Assembly: GCA_905250075.1 (NCBI GenBank)
Contig: CAJNOP010000017.1
Location: 471,017-535,016 of the forward strand
Length of the DNA stretch: 64,000 nt
Origin: Rotaria sp. Silwood1
Taxonomy: Eukaryota; Rotifera; Eurotatoria; Philodinida; Philodinidae
Direction: 5' to 3'
Position numbers and translations under genes: made by a program. The notes beneath the pieces were generated by a model. The model searched no databases. It was not told the DNA's origin and worked only from the letters and a program-made list of their open reading frames with translations. This document shows, piece by piece, positions 1 through 13,400 of this stretch. The first letter of the stretch is position 1. The number at the start of each line of letters is the position of its first letter.

Positions 1-923
1 GAACATTTTCCATTATAACAATGTGATTGAGATACTGATCGTCGACAATAATAATTATTTGTACATGTATTGCCTAATTTACCTAAGGATTTAACAATTT
101 CATTATTTGGTAGATTGACTGTTGATGCTGTTGTAGAAAGAGTAGAAATGAGAGTTGAACTTTCTATGATCGGTGCATCTTAATATATAATCTAATCGAA
201 AACCAGTGTAACATGATTTGAAAAACTTTTTACCTTGTCCACGAATATTATAACACAAATATTTTCCTAATGGAACATAACCTTCTAAACAAACGCATGT
301 TCCACGAAAACATTCAAGTTGAACAGTAGTATGTTGACAATTCTTATTTGTCAAACACATTGAACCATAACCAGGAGGTTCTTCTATTTCAGATGTTTTT
401 ACTACTTGTGTATTTGATGATAATTGTTCTATATTCAATAATATTTTTTACTGAAAAATTCACAAATAACAAAAAAAAATCTAACCAAAATCTCGAATAC
501 ATCGATAAGCATCAATTGGTATATGACCAGATGAACATTGACATCGATTTAATAAACATAGTTTTGTTCCATCAACTGGTGTTCGACGACATTCATCATT
601 TGATTCACATTCTTCACCCAACATTTGAACTCCTAAATTCTCAAAAACAAATTCAAAATAAAAGAAAATGAAAAGAAAATACACAAACTTAAATTACTTT
701 TACCAAAATTAATTTGTCGACGATGACGCATAATGGATATACATCGAAAAATTCCATCAGATTTATATCCGAATTGACATACGCATTTATTATTAAAACA
801 CATTGAATTTGGTACAAGACCAGCACAATTTTCATTTTTTTTACATTTATAACCTAGTGCACTATCATAATAAATCGTTTTTGCAACAATAAAATCAATC
901 ATAAATAAGAAAATAAACCACAT
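1..923 (-). CDS. Secreted multi-EB-module cysteine-rich protein (3' end beyond window)
   Basis: Read on the minus strand as exons 923-704, 632-486, 428-234 and 163-1, continuing off the left edge. The first exon opens with a hydrophobic signal peptide (MWFIFLFMIDFIVAKT), so the product is expected to be secreted or extracellular. Each exon carries one short cysteine module of the EB type, with spacing like C..C..C..C.C..GY......C (for example NNKCVCQFGY, NRCQCSSGH, RGTCVCLEGY). The fourth exon has a Ser/Thr-rich linker and then the start of another module (SHCYNGKC). All introns are 50-80 bp and all fall in phase 1, which makes each module exon symmetric. EB modules are extracellular disulfide-bonded domains known from nematode and other invertebrate proteins; ligand and role are unknown. 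Acceptors at 633 and 429 were chosen because they keep the frame open. I am sure of the cysteine modules and less sure of individual splice sites. Confidence 0.75.
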
Positions 924-1569
924 ATTTTCAATCTATAATATACGATTAAATAAATAAAGATTATAATCTTAGAAAATGAAGTTAACATTCACATCGATTA
1001 ATTAAACTTACTCTTGATAAATACATCAGACAAAACTCTATGTATGTATGTATAAACTTGTAGCAGAATTTTGCTTATCAATGACAGACAAAAAAATAGA
1101 CTGGTACCATCTGTTTCATCCTTACAAGTGCCAAGAAAAAGAAGAAAAGACAAAAAAAAAAACGAATAATTATTCTCAAGTAGTGTGATGTAAAATTCAA
1201 ACAATAACTTAAGTAATGAGTTGAACGTGATCAAAAACAAAAGATTAGTTTTTATACTCTATTACTTTCTTTTATATTAAAATCACGTTCAGCTTTTAAA
1301 ATAATATAAAATTTCTTCACACAGTCATTTTGAAAGATGAAACAAACAAATTACAATGAAAAGAATATTTAACATCGTCGTTTACTTTCATACTGATTGA
1401 GGAAAGAGTATTCGCCTTTTTTTTGTCTATTGTATAAAGATCGGTGACAATACATGAAGGATGTTTCAAAAGTTCGAAAGAAAGAAAGCATAAATAATTT
1501 CTCAGTAATGCATGGAATTTAAATCTTTGCATTAACAGTTTGATGACACATTCATTAAAATTCTTAGAT
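924..1569. other. Intergenic, upstream of the EB-module gene
   Basis: AT-rich sequence between the start of the leftward EB-module gene and the transposase relic. Short open frames here lack recognisable domains. It should contain the promoter of the EB-module gene, but no clear TATA box or other motif stands out. Confidence 0.5.
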
Positions 1570-2060
1570 AAAATGTCTGTGTCTACACAAGTCACAAGTA
1601 AAATAGTCTTAGTAATAGCCAAGTTCGAGTTAGCTACCATTCTTAAACGAAATTTGCAAGTCAAATTTGACAAAAACACGCCAGCTGAATCTTGTATTAG
1701 AACTACATTTCAGCGATTCTATGAAACTAGTACCGTCGAAAATCAATCATGTTATGGAAGACGTACAGTGATGACTCAAGAAAAAGTGAATGATGTTAAA
1801 AATGCTTATAAAAATGAACTGGGATCAAGTATTCGGTCTATTGTACAAATGTGTACTGATTATGACAAACAATAGCATACCTGATAATGACAGAACGTCT
1901 ATTATTAAAGTCATATAAGGTACAATTTATTCACTAGCTCTATGAAAATAAGTTACATAAACCGAAAATTGGCTCATTTCTATAAGCGTCATTAACTTGA
2001 TCGGTCTTATTTCAGTAACTACTCTATGATCTTCAAGAACGTCATCAATTTTCTACACTA
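1570..2060 (+). pseudogene. Decayed transposase N-terminus (helix-turn-helix, mobile-element type)
   Basis: The frame from about 1570 to 1875 encodes a peptide with segments such as NTPAESCIRTTFQRF, TVENQSCYGRR and LGSSIRSIVQ. These match the helix-turn-helix N-terminal domain seen in many invertebrate DNA-transposon proteins, in the typical order (IVL-x-KFE, LQVKF, PAESCIR, TVEN, GRR, TQEKVNDVK, SSIRS). After the stop at 1875 homology resumes in another frame: TERLLLKSYKVQFIH, an in-frame stop, then LYE, and later YDLQERH near 2030. A frameshift and internal stops mean it is dead. No catalytic DDE/D region is recognisable downstream, so this is a 5' fragment. Family memory only; class not assigned. 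Confidence 0.6.
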
Positions 2061-3082
2061 CTAGTTTCGTAAAATCGCTGGAATGCTTTGTTAATGCAAT
2101 GATTAGTTGATGTGGTTTTTGCAAATTCAATTAGTAGTTATGGTTTTACAATGCTGGCTTATCCAACTTTGATCATGACTAGAACTATTTTAATAGGAAA
2201 CTTGTTTAGCTACAGACACTTTATCTGAAATGTATTGAAGAAAACTTTAAAAAGAATATTTAACTCTCTTGAATTGCTGAGGAGTATTCACTTTGTTTTT
2301 TGTTCGAACTTTTGAAACAACGTCTATATTTATTAAATGTATTCTGAGTATATTACATCAGTAAAGAAATGGATATGAACAAAATTGCTTAATACTACAT
2401 TATAAAAGAATATCAATTAATACTTGTATTTTTTTATTTAATTATGTTGTCTTCTGTTAACTCTAAGTAACAAATAAAGCATCTTTATTTTATTCACACA
2501 ACATTATTTGTATTATATGAAAATAGTAATATTTAAAAAGAACTTTTTGATTACATTTCTAAATTGAATTTAATATTTTTGTATCTAAAAAAAGACTTTA
2601 TTCATTTTATTTCATAGTGTAATCACGTTTTATGTATCATTTGTAACACAGAACAAAACAAATATTGATTCATTTTTTCATACTTCATTCTACTGGTTAC
2701 CACTGATAATACAACACTGCATGACTTTTAACATAGATACCAAGGTCAATAAGAATAAATATCTTTATTTATGTATGTGTCCATACATTACGACAGAAAT
2801 AGAAATCAAAAGAATATTACTTGAACTCCAATCATTGTTATGTTGTCATTGTGTTTCAAGTTTTTTTTCTTTTCTTTCTTTTATCTTTTTAAAATTTTCT
2901 ATCGCAGTCAAACTATGACTAATGTTTGTTCTGTGAAAAATAAAAAAAAGAAATGAGAGAACACGAAGATCAACCTATCTACCCTTATATAAACGAGTGT
3001 GTTTTATATTCATTTCATTATTTTGACAGTATTCTCAACATTACAAAAAGTTTTCATTTCAATTTATATTTTCTGTATTAAA
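2061..3082. other. Intergenic; contains the EF-hand gene promoter
   Basis: AT-rich with T-runs (for example 2860-2890) and no gene I can support. The last ~150 bases hold the probable core promoter and 5' UTR of the EF-hand gene; 'ttatataaa' at about 2985-2993 is a reasonable TATA box, roughly 90 bases before the ATG. Confidence 0.45.
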
Positions 3083-4073
3083 ATGGGTAAAAGTCATTCA
3101 AAAGATGTATTTACTCAATGGGACTTAGATCGATTCAGTAATATTACTGGTAAACAGCATCTTCATTGATTAGTATTTCTCTATTGAATTAGATCATTTT
3201 TAGGTATTCCTCGTGCTACAGTTGAAAAACTCTATCAAGAGTTTGTTATTTCGACTGGTAAAAGTAATCGAATGGACAAGAAAGAATTTCGTCGTTTATA
3301 TAAAGAATTATATTTAAGTGCACAACCTGGTCCAAATGTTCCAGTAGTTCTTACCGAACATGATTTAGATAAATTATCCGATCGAGTTTTTAAAGCTTTT
3401 GATGGAGAGGGAAATGGTATGATTGTTATTTTTTTTTTTTTCTTTTATTGATCTTATTGTTATCGCTTGTTTTTTAGGCAAATTGTCTTTTGAAGGTAAT
3501 TTTATTTATTATAGTTAAAAATAGATTTTAAACTTATATAAAATAGAATTCGTCAATGTATATTTATTATTAAGTCGAAATGGACAGTCAAATACAGCTG
3601 TAACAGCTCGTGATCGTTTAAACTATATTTTAGATCATAATAATCCAACACCAGGTCAGCATTAAACATTGCCTCAGTTTTCTTATGGATTTATTTTTAT
3701 TTTTTCAGGTTACATTTCACGAGAACAAGGTGAGCAAGTATTTAATCAGCTGAATCGATATTATAAGTTAGTATTTTTCTTTCTATATGAAATTTGAATA
3801 GACTTGTTTTTTTTTCAATTTCAGCTGGGAAGATACAAAAAATACAACTTCAACAACAACTATACCATCTGATCAAACAAAACCAGTTACAACTACTTGG
3901 GAACAACACTGGAGTAAACTCGATGATGGTAGTGGTCGGTTAGTTTTATTCTATTCCTTATATATTTCTTATTTATTTATTTTATGTTTTATTATTTCAG
4001 TGTTCCACAAGAAAAATTTGTTGAATATATCACAACTTCGAATGATTACAAAAATAATATCGATCGTATTTAA
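3083..4073 (+). CDS. EF-hand calcium-binding protein, myristoylated sensor type
   Basis: Seven exons: 3083-3149, 3204-3416, 3478-3495, 3547-3654, 3709-3766, 3825-3938 and 4001-4073, giving 216 residues with all phases consistent. The product starts MGKSHSKD, which fits an N-myristoylation signal (Gly2, Ser6, Lys7), so membrane attachment is likely. The residues are arranged as helix-loop-helix EF-hand repeats. One loop is canonical (DGEGNGKLSFEE, Asp/Glu/Asn ligands and final Glu). The first, third and last loops are degenerate; the third reads DHNNPTPGYIS. A Thr/Pro-rich insert lies between the last two hands. Overall it resembles the neuronal calcium sensor/visinin superfamily but is divergent, so no gene name is given. 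The third exon is only 18 nt, a micro-exon. A polyadenylation signal AATAAA is at 4271-4276. Confidence 0.8.
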
Positions 4074-7000
4074 GTTTTGCAATGCAATGACAATGAATGA
4101 ACGCTCTGATACGTTTTTTTCTTCATCTTCTGTTCTTCACTGATGCGTCCTCTTTTTTTTTGTCTCTGTGATTGTTCATCGAATGTATACTAACGACTTT
4201 GACAAATAGTTTTTTTTCTTGTTGATTACTTTTTTTTTTTTTATGAAACACAAGCCTTAATGAGCAGTACAATAAATAAAGCGAATGAATTTACGCACAA
4301 ATTCTTATATGAAAGAAGGAAAAAAAAGTTTTTTTGCACTCCAAATATAGAAAATGTACAAAAAGAACAAACAACGTTTACTAAAGACAAAAAGTGAGAT
4401 GTATGCTTCGTTCTAATATGTCATCGAAAGACTTTATATCATCGTGGAAGTATATAATCGTCATTTCTACCGATTAAGAAACAAAAAAAAGATCTATTTT
4501 ACTGTTTCATCACAGGCAAAACAGTACAATCGATTATCTTGAATAAACTTCAGGTGCAAAGGGAAAAACGTGACTGGACACGTGTTACAAGTTTAAAATA
4601 GTTGTTCTCTGTATGTTGTAATATCTGATAATGAATTCGAGTTATTCATATGTTGAATGAATTAAAGCATGGTGCAAAAATATTATGATACAAATTATGA
4701 TTAGCATGGTTCATTAATAAATGTTGAAATAAAAACAAAAAACATTCAAATCATAATTGCTAATGTGTCGACCAAATCTTCTAATTTAGCCATGAGAATC
4801 CTGGTTTTCAGACTTTTTCTTCTGATTATAAATGTCTTGAGTCCACGAACTGGATTTCTAACATTTTCTTTTGATGTTCTTCATTTCTTGATTTTTTTCT
4901 CATCTTGAATTTTAGCGACATTTTGAATTATTAAGACAATACAAGCAAAAGAAAAGAAAAAGAGAAGTATTACATTGATATATAGATGCAAATCATTGAT
5001 GAACTTATCTTCATGATGGTGAAAGCATATCTAATTTATAAACACTGGTTCAATAAGCTTTTTCTATATCATCCTCGAATATCTTTTGCTAATCTATTTT
5101 CAGCCACACGGGTTTTTTTTTGGAACAATAATCGAAATATCAGGAAGCTCGACTTTGTAGGTACAGAATTAAAAATTAAAATGAATACTCAACATATTCA
5201 AAAAATGGTATGAATGGTATAATTAAAAAGCTATTCCTCATATATGCTCACTATGTTTAGGTTCATATCAGTTCCTTAGTAAACTTTATTTTCGTATTTC
5301 ATTTGTCAATTTTTATGAATAGCTGTGATATGATTAGTTATATTGAACACATATGATTATTTTTTTTTTTATATAAATCCCCAAAAAAATTTGTCCATCC
5401 CTCAGTTGGAAAAAGAAGTTATCTATCGTTTACATGAATTTAAATTTCAGTTTTCTTCGAAAAGACAGGTGAATGGCTTTCTTGACTTCGATAAAAATCT
5501 CCCGATATTTCTCCAGGTTTTTCAGTCATGATCTTCTATCAATTCCTGATATTTGTCAAGCAACTCATATTTTTTACGATTTGGATTTGATAGGCCTGAC
5601 AACGGACTATGAAATTTAATATGAGGAAAAATTTTATTCGCCTCAATACATTAATAAAACTGGTTTCCTATCATCATCAATAAGTACTTTTAATAATTCT
5701 CACAGATTTCTCTGACATTCATCATTACTTTCGTAAATATGGCTAGTCGTTATATAGTTAATTAACATTACAACCATAGACTAATATTTGCTAATCGCTT
5801 CGATTTGTATGAAAGAAAATTTGATTGAAAGTTGCTTCAAATATGTTATTCAGAAAGATTAATAGAACTCTGTTTTGTCCTTGATCTGTCTTCCAATGTG
5901 ACAAAAAAAAAACGATAGCAAAAATGCATGTGCACAAAGTCTAAATTATTTCAAAAGTCTTGTTGTTTGACTTATGATGTCAACGAATCCGATATGTTAT
6001 AATTGATAAGAGAAGTTGTTTAGAAACGTGTCAATATCATTGTTGATTCTAATTGCACATATCATTTTTGTTTGAAAATGTTCTTTTGCAGAATAATATA
6101 TTGTCATATGAAAAATATTGATTGATGACTTTAATTAATAGTTTGCTTGTGACATTCATCTTGAGTTATCGTGTTGTTGATGAAGATGTAGAAAAAATGA
6201 TTCATATAGAATGGTCATTAGAACTTATTTTATCAAGATTTATCAGATTTATCTTTTGATCATTACATAACTGCTTTTGAAGATAACTTTACTCGAAAAT
6301 AATGAGTTTCCTCCCACTATTTCTGTTTGATGTTAAAATAAACACTAGCATTTAAGAACAATCCTTGAGAGATGACTGTCTATTTGAATGATGTCGCCAG
6401 ATACGTTATTGAACATTTTTATATGCTTCATTTGATCATTCAAATAATCATTGATACAATGCAATAAGAATGATCTTTTCTTTCTTCCGGTCTATTTGTT
6501 ATATGTATGGTTTATTTGTCTCTTCGATAACAATCAATGGGTCAAATCTGTTCTTCGTTATCTATTCTCTATTAAGCGAACAATGTTGTATCATCATAAC
6601 CTTTTCATTAATCATAATAATATGATAGATCTTTATTGACTACTTCATTTTGTTAATTATCTTTACGGATTTTTTAAATTAACCAAATACAACTATTATT
6701 GAATATTCTGTCAAATTCCTCGCTACATCTGTTAATATATATTTCTATCTTTATCTTTTCTCCTTAGGTAAACACATGGATTGATCGTTGTTCATTCATA
6801 TTTGTTAGAGGCAGCTGTCGTCTCTTTCTTTTTTTTTTTCTTCTGACTCTGATTGCTTACTATGAGAATAAGGGAAAGTTATATACGCTTATTCTTTGGT
6901 TTCTCGCGTTTTTTGATTGAATACAGACGCAGCGGGACAATAAGTATATGTACGTTTCTATGATGCAATCTTTAATATTGAATCTTCGACGATGGAGTTT

Positions 7001-7483
7001 ATTTTAAACAAGGTCATAATAACATAATAAGAAGTGCTGTTCTTTCTAATGGGATACAAAGAAACCATGTATATATATATGTGTATATATATGTATATGT
7101 ATATATATATATGTATATGAGCTGACCTACAACAAAAGCAGAAGCAATCACACATTTTAGACACTCCATGATCAATGAGTTCTTTTTTTCTTTCTGATAA
7201 GATATGTTCGAGATCGTTAACTTGGCATCTGTCTCCCCACCTTTTTCTTCTCTGTCCTTTCTTTCTCTTAACTACACCACCATGATCATACAATCGTCTC
7301 ATTTTTTTTTCTTTTTTCTCTCCTTCGTGTATGATTGACCGATGAACAATATGTCGAGCTAGGTCGTTGAACTACGTTTACTAGACTCATTGATCGCGTC
7401 ATTGTTTCGTCGTTTTTCTTTAGATTATTATTGTTATTGTCGGAGTGTATGTCTCGGATCCATTAGTACATGGCACATTATTT
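4074..7483. other. Long intergenic region before EPB41L5, no supported gene
   Basis: About 3.4 kb of AT-rich DNA. Several open stretches between 4986 and 6640 give short peptides broken by stops, with no motif I recognise; they may be decayed coding sequence or chance. The region also has a TA/GTAT microsatellite near 7.1 kb. 6.76-7.48 kb probably holds the promoter and 5' UTR of the FERM gene, with a somewhat higher GC level. Confidence 0.45.
7070..7119. repeat. AT/GTAT microsatellite
   Basis: About 50 bases of alternating TA with interspersed GTAT units. Simple sequence; an apparent small open frame through it encodes only an Ile/Tyr/His repeat and is not a gene. Confidence 0.85.
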
Positions 7484-10400
7484 ATGGCGACGTCTCGATT
7501 TATTCGATTTTTTAGTCGTCGTCAAACAAAAACTCAAGCCACAATATTAAATGATGATAATAATAATCATCATTCAAAATCAAAATTTCTTTTTAATGCA
7601 AGAACTCATTTAATTGAAAAACCTCAATCAATAATACCAATTAAAAATGGTCTTGTTTGTACTGTTGTGTTTCTCGATGGTGAAGATGTGAATTTTGAAG
7701 TAGATGTAAGTTATTAACATGAATCTCTATAGTAATAATATGATATTCAAAGGTTCAGTATATTATGAACTCACTAGCATCAATTTTCGATTAATAGGTT
7801 TATCAAATTGTAGATTGACCTGTCCAGACATATTGTCATATGCATGTATAAGCTTGTATCAGCTGTTATATTTTATTTAGCATTGATCAAACTTTATTTG
7901 TTCAGTCTAAGCATATACTTTTATTCATGGCATCACTAGAAGTAATCTTGTATACTCTATTGTCATGTTGAATAAAGAAATAAAGAATGAGATGATCAAA
8001 TAGACTTCTATACGTGCAAAGAAATGAATCGATTTCGTGACAAAAAAAAATGTTCTCATAAAAGATGGGAATGAAACAAATGATAAGTGTATATATGATA
8101 TTTAGTTTAAAGAAAAAAAATATGACATTTTTTTTTTGTTAAGAAAAAAGAGTATTATCAAACATTATTTCATCTATTGTATTGTGTTCATTTATCTATT
8201 TAATATAGAATGATCAATGATTTATATTTTTTCTAATTTTTTTTTTTTATTATCTAGCGTAAAGCTCTTGGTAAAAGTCTTTATGATAAAGTAATTGCTC
8301 ATACAAAACTTGTTGAATCTGATTACTTTGGTCTTCAATTTATTGATACACATAATGTTAAAGTAGGTTATATAAGATTTTCTTTGCTATGTTTATTATT
8401 TGTTTTTCATTAGCAATGGCTTGATTCAACTAAATCAATTAAAAAACAATGTAAAAGTAAATAGAAATTAGAATTAAAAGATGAAAAAAAAAACACAAAA
8501 GAAAATTGAAATTAATGTTCTTCTAGTTGGACCACCATATACATTTCGATTTCGTGTAAAATTTTATACATCAGATCCAATAAATCTTCATGATGAATTA
8601 ACCAGGTGAGAAAAGAATATTGATTCTTTGTTATAATTAGTTCTTCTTGTTTTTTTTTTTATTCAATGAAGATATTTGTTTGTACTTCAACTTAAAGATG
8701 ATATTCATACGGGTAAATTAGATTGTCCATCTGGTACAGATGTTGAATTGGCTGCATTGTCTATGCAAGGTAAATAGAATTTTTTAATTAATTTCAAATA
8801 ATTTTGTTTTCTTTATAACAAAAAAAAAAAACATTCAATAAGCATTTTTCTACAACACAAGGTGAAATTTCTTCGACTTGAAATTTTACGAACAATGCTG
8901 AATAGAAATTCCGACTTGAAATCATAAGTGCAATTAAGGATGAAGCAATGAGTCGAACTAATGTCACTCATATTTGATGAGGTAGAAAACTATTTACTAT
9001 GCAAACCTATAGTTTTGACAAAATGAGTTGATTAATGGTTATGACATAATGATGAAAAAAAAATTTGCTGTAATTCATTCTCATCATACTGATGAGTGAC
9101 TTGTTGGACGTTCATTTTAAAGACATTGTATTAGCATTCAAATAATTTTAGTTCTAGAATGAGTGTGTTAGATATTAACTACTGTTTGCTAGAGAAAGTC
9201 TAAAAAAATTCATCTGTATGAATTTTTCTTCTTGAGTTATGATTATTTTAATGAGTAGTTTAACAAAGTATCTTGAATCCTCGCTACATTATCTTCAATA
9301 ACAAATGCTCAGGTCAAATACAAGACAAATTAAGTTCTCAATACGATTAGTTCATTTATGAAAATATTCAATTTTCTTTTACTTTCTTTCATCAGAAAAT
9401 AACGTTGACTTGTTCTAAGAGCAGAATTTTCAATATTATTATCTGAGTTTAGAAAATATTAGAACGTCTAATACCTTCATAATGAACTAATCTCATCAAA
9501 AACTTTATTTTTGCAACTTTAAACTTGAAAGATGATGTTGACTATTATCCAAGGCGAGAGATAAAACATCATACTTTTTTGAAACACTCACCTAAATCAA
9601 GCAGACAAATCTAATGTTGCGAATCCTATTTAATAGCCTATGGCTCATATCAAAAATGATTTATCAGTTTTTGAAGCTTCTCATCAGATCATTCATCCTA
9701 TCAAAGATTAAGAATATAAAAACACATGTCAGTTTTAATATATCAAGAAAAAAAAATCAAAAATAGAATTAATTATAATTTATAATTACAGCTAATCGTA
9801 ATTGTAAAAAAGAACTATTGAACTATTTCAAATCTTATCACTTATTTTCGACGATAGAGCGAATTCAGAAATGAATTATTTATAGAATTTCCATCATGTA
9901 TTCAGCAGCGTAACTCATCACTAGAGGCAAGGGGCGTCATATCCCGCCTCCCGTTCTAAGTTACGCTCATACATGTATTTTCTTCTTATTTGATGACATA
10001 TAATTATGAAACAAAATATCATAGAACTGATGTTTTTCTTTTCTCTTCTAGCTGAATTAGGAGACTATACAAGTGATGAACATTCAATTAAAACTATATC
10101 ACAATTTCATTTTCTGCCAGATGATAAACAAAACGAAGAATTTGAACGAGCAGTTTTACAAAAATGGACAACATACAAGTAAAAACTTGATATCATATTT
10201 GTTTTTCGTTTTTAAAAACAATACTGAAAATTTGTTTTTTAATGACAGAGGTTTAACACCAGCTGATTGTGAAATTCAATTTTTAAATAAAGCACGTTGG
10301 TTAGAAATGTATGGCGTAGATGTACATACCGTTATGGGTAAAGATGGCTTAGAATATAAACTTGGTTTAACACCAACTGGTATTCTTGTGTTTGAAAATA

Positions 10401-13400
10401 AAGTCAAAATTGGTTTATTTATTTGGTAAGGAAAAATAACCTTGCCAGTGCAGTCCCTTCGGAACTATAATGTGGAACTCACATATGTGCTTTAGCCTTG
10501 CCATACTAATACAAAATACGCTAAGTGAAAAATCTCTTGCACACTACAGCTGCTTTCCAAGAATATAACATGTATGGTAAGTCTTGAGGTACGACAAAAT
10601 TACTTCATATACAGATAGAAAATAACCTCTAGCCAAATGTTTTTATCTAAGCCTTGAATACTCATATCAATCTTTCAAATAACATACGTATTATTGAATA
10701 ATATCTTTCTTGTAATAATAAAACTAGAAACATGAGAATGTGAGAATAAATTTTTCATAATTTATCAACATGGTTTTTTGAATAAAGTGCTGAGTAATTC
10801 TATATAAAAAAAACATAGCATAGTAGAAACGAATAATTATTTATCTTTCTCAATTACGTAGCATTTGAGCTCATATTGGGTTCCAAGGATGTTTCAGTAA
10901 GACTAGAAAAACCTAAAATGCTTTGTACTCATGAATTCCTAGAGTCGAATTATGATCGTTTTATCCAATTTAACTATTTATCGAAAACCACATACTACAA
11001 TTTCGATCTGAAATCTCATTCATAGATAGGTCTGATTACTATGAGAGTATTCTGAAAACTTTAGTCGAAAGGGCAATAATTATGTCGAAATTCAATATTT
11101 CGACAAAGGACTATACCTCTCAGTTGAAACTTTCTAGAAACTGTCAGAGCCATCCGAGCTATCTATGAGCGAGATTTCAGATCGAAATTGTGGTATGTGG
11201 TTTTCGGTAAATAGTTAAATTGGATAAAACGATCATAATTCGACTCCAGGAATTCATGAGTATAAATCATTTTAGGTTTTCTAGTCTTACTGAAACATCC
11301 TTGGAACCCAATATGAGCTCAAATGCTACGTAATTGAAAAAGATAAATAATTATTCGTTTCTACTATGCTATGTTTTTTTTTATATAGAATTATTCAGCA
11401 CTTTATTAAAAAAAACCATGTTGATAAATTATGAAAAATTTATTCTCACAGTCTCATGTTTCCAATTTTATTATTACAAGAAAGATATTATTCAATAATA
11501 CGTATGTCATTTGCAAGATTGACATGCGTATTCAAGGCTTAGATAAAAACATTTGGCTAGAGGTTATTTTCTATCTGTATATGAAGTGATTTTGTCATAC
11601 TTCAAGACTTACGAAACATTTCATGCGGTGATAAGTTTAGAAATACTCATGTTTATTAATTTCAAAGTTGTAATTTCATCAGTTCGCACTTTTTCTATTG
11701 ACTAAATGAAGACTGGCAAATCTATGCATTACTGAACTTTATCCTTGATATCTTCTGTATTAAATTTTCATCTGTACAAAAGTCAGAAACTATACTATTT
11801 AGAACATTTGCAAATGTATTCATACTATTCAAATTTCGAGAAAGACTTTGGAATATTCTAGAACAGTGTAAGTCATGTTTTCAATGCCCAACCGGATTTT
11901 TTTTTGTTTCTAAATAATTCTAAGAACAGAGTCCAACGGATGTTGCCTTTTTTCCCATCAAACTTTTTATTAGATACTAGAAATTAATATTCCTATTTAA
12001 AAAATACATTTTTTTTTTGTTAGAAAATAAGCCATGTCCACGTGCTCTTTAGAAATTCTTCATTATGACCTCAAGCACTATGAGGGAGCAGTCACCAAAA
12101 CCTCGACCTGAATCTTTCACTCACTATATTTTGCTTCAAAACTAAAAATACAAAACAACAAATTTTTTTTTGTTTTTGATTTTTAAGGTCAAAAGTAACA
12201 CGTATTGATTTTAATCGTAATAAATTAACAATCGTCGTGGTTGAAGATGATGATAATGATCCACGCTTACAACGTGATTTTGTTTTTTTATTTCGTTGTC
12301 ATGATGAAAAGCAATGCAAACATTTTTGGAAATGTGCTTTAGAATATCATATTTTTTTTCGTACAACATCAGCAAATAAACTTAAACTAAATTCAAAATC
12401 AAATTTTACACGTAATGGATCAAGATTTCGATTTAGGTAAAAACAAAAAAAAAAAAAGATCGATGAATAACAAAATAAAAAGACGAAATGTTTCTTTCTT
12501 TCTTTTTCTTTTTTCAAAAGTGGTCGAACCGAATGTCAAACAACAGTATTAACAACTTTAACAAGTCGCAATATAAATTTTGAACGTAAAGCATCTCATC
12601 GTTTTTCACGTCATGCATCATATGCAATAAGAAAAAAAATTCAAGAACAAGAAATTTTACGTGAACAAGAAGATGAACGTTTAAGAAAATTAAAATTTCA
12701 ACAAGAAGCAAAATTAGATGAAAATAAAAAATTATTAGAGTAAATTTTTATCATATTTGTTGAGTTTTGGTTTTATTTTTCTTAGTATTTCGCTTTTTTT
12801 TTTTAAATAGATTAAAATCTCAAACAAATTCATTTACATTTAATCATGATGTAACATCGACTTGTAAACGTTCATCATCACAAAAAAATTTAAATTTATC
12901 AGCTACTCAACGTCTTGAAAATCTTATACAAGACTCTTCAAATGATTTATTATTGAAGGGTAAAGATAAGAAAATCTTTTGCTTATTTAGTAAAGAATAA
13001 ATATTAAGCTATAAAGAGTAAATTAAGATGTTTTTATCATCTCGAAATGTATGAATACTAAGTTTTCCGTCCGTCAACCTAGTTTTTCTCTATACAAGTC
13101 TGATGACGTTCTAAAGTCAGTTATTTCATTTTTGTTCATCAGTTACTGTAGATACTTTTCTATACAATCTACGATGACTTAAAACTGTTTAGTCCTATCA
13201 GACAAAAAATATGCTTTTTTACTTTTATTAAAAATCTCAGAAAACTCACATGTGATAGCTTGCAACTAGATAAATATTAATCGGAATTTTCGCGTCTCTT
13301 ATCGTACTCATGAGGGATATATAGAATTCAGATTCTAGGAAAGATTTTTTTCTCGATGTCCCCAAATGAAAAAACCAACATTTTTATTATTAAATAATGC

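Noticed and set aside
1317-1679. Open frame of 120 codons on the minus strand
   Set aside because: It is the antisense shadow of the transposase relic and has no domain.
7445-7483. Upstream non-ATG extension of the FERM protein
   Set aside because: No ATG and no homology; the ATG at 7484 gives a normal start.
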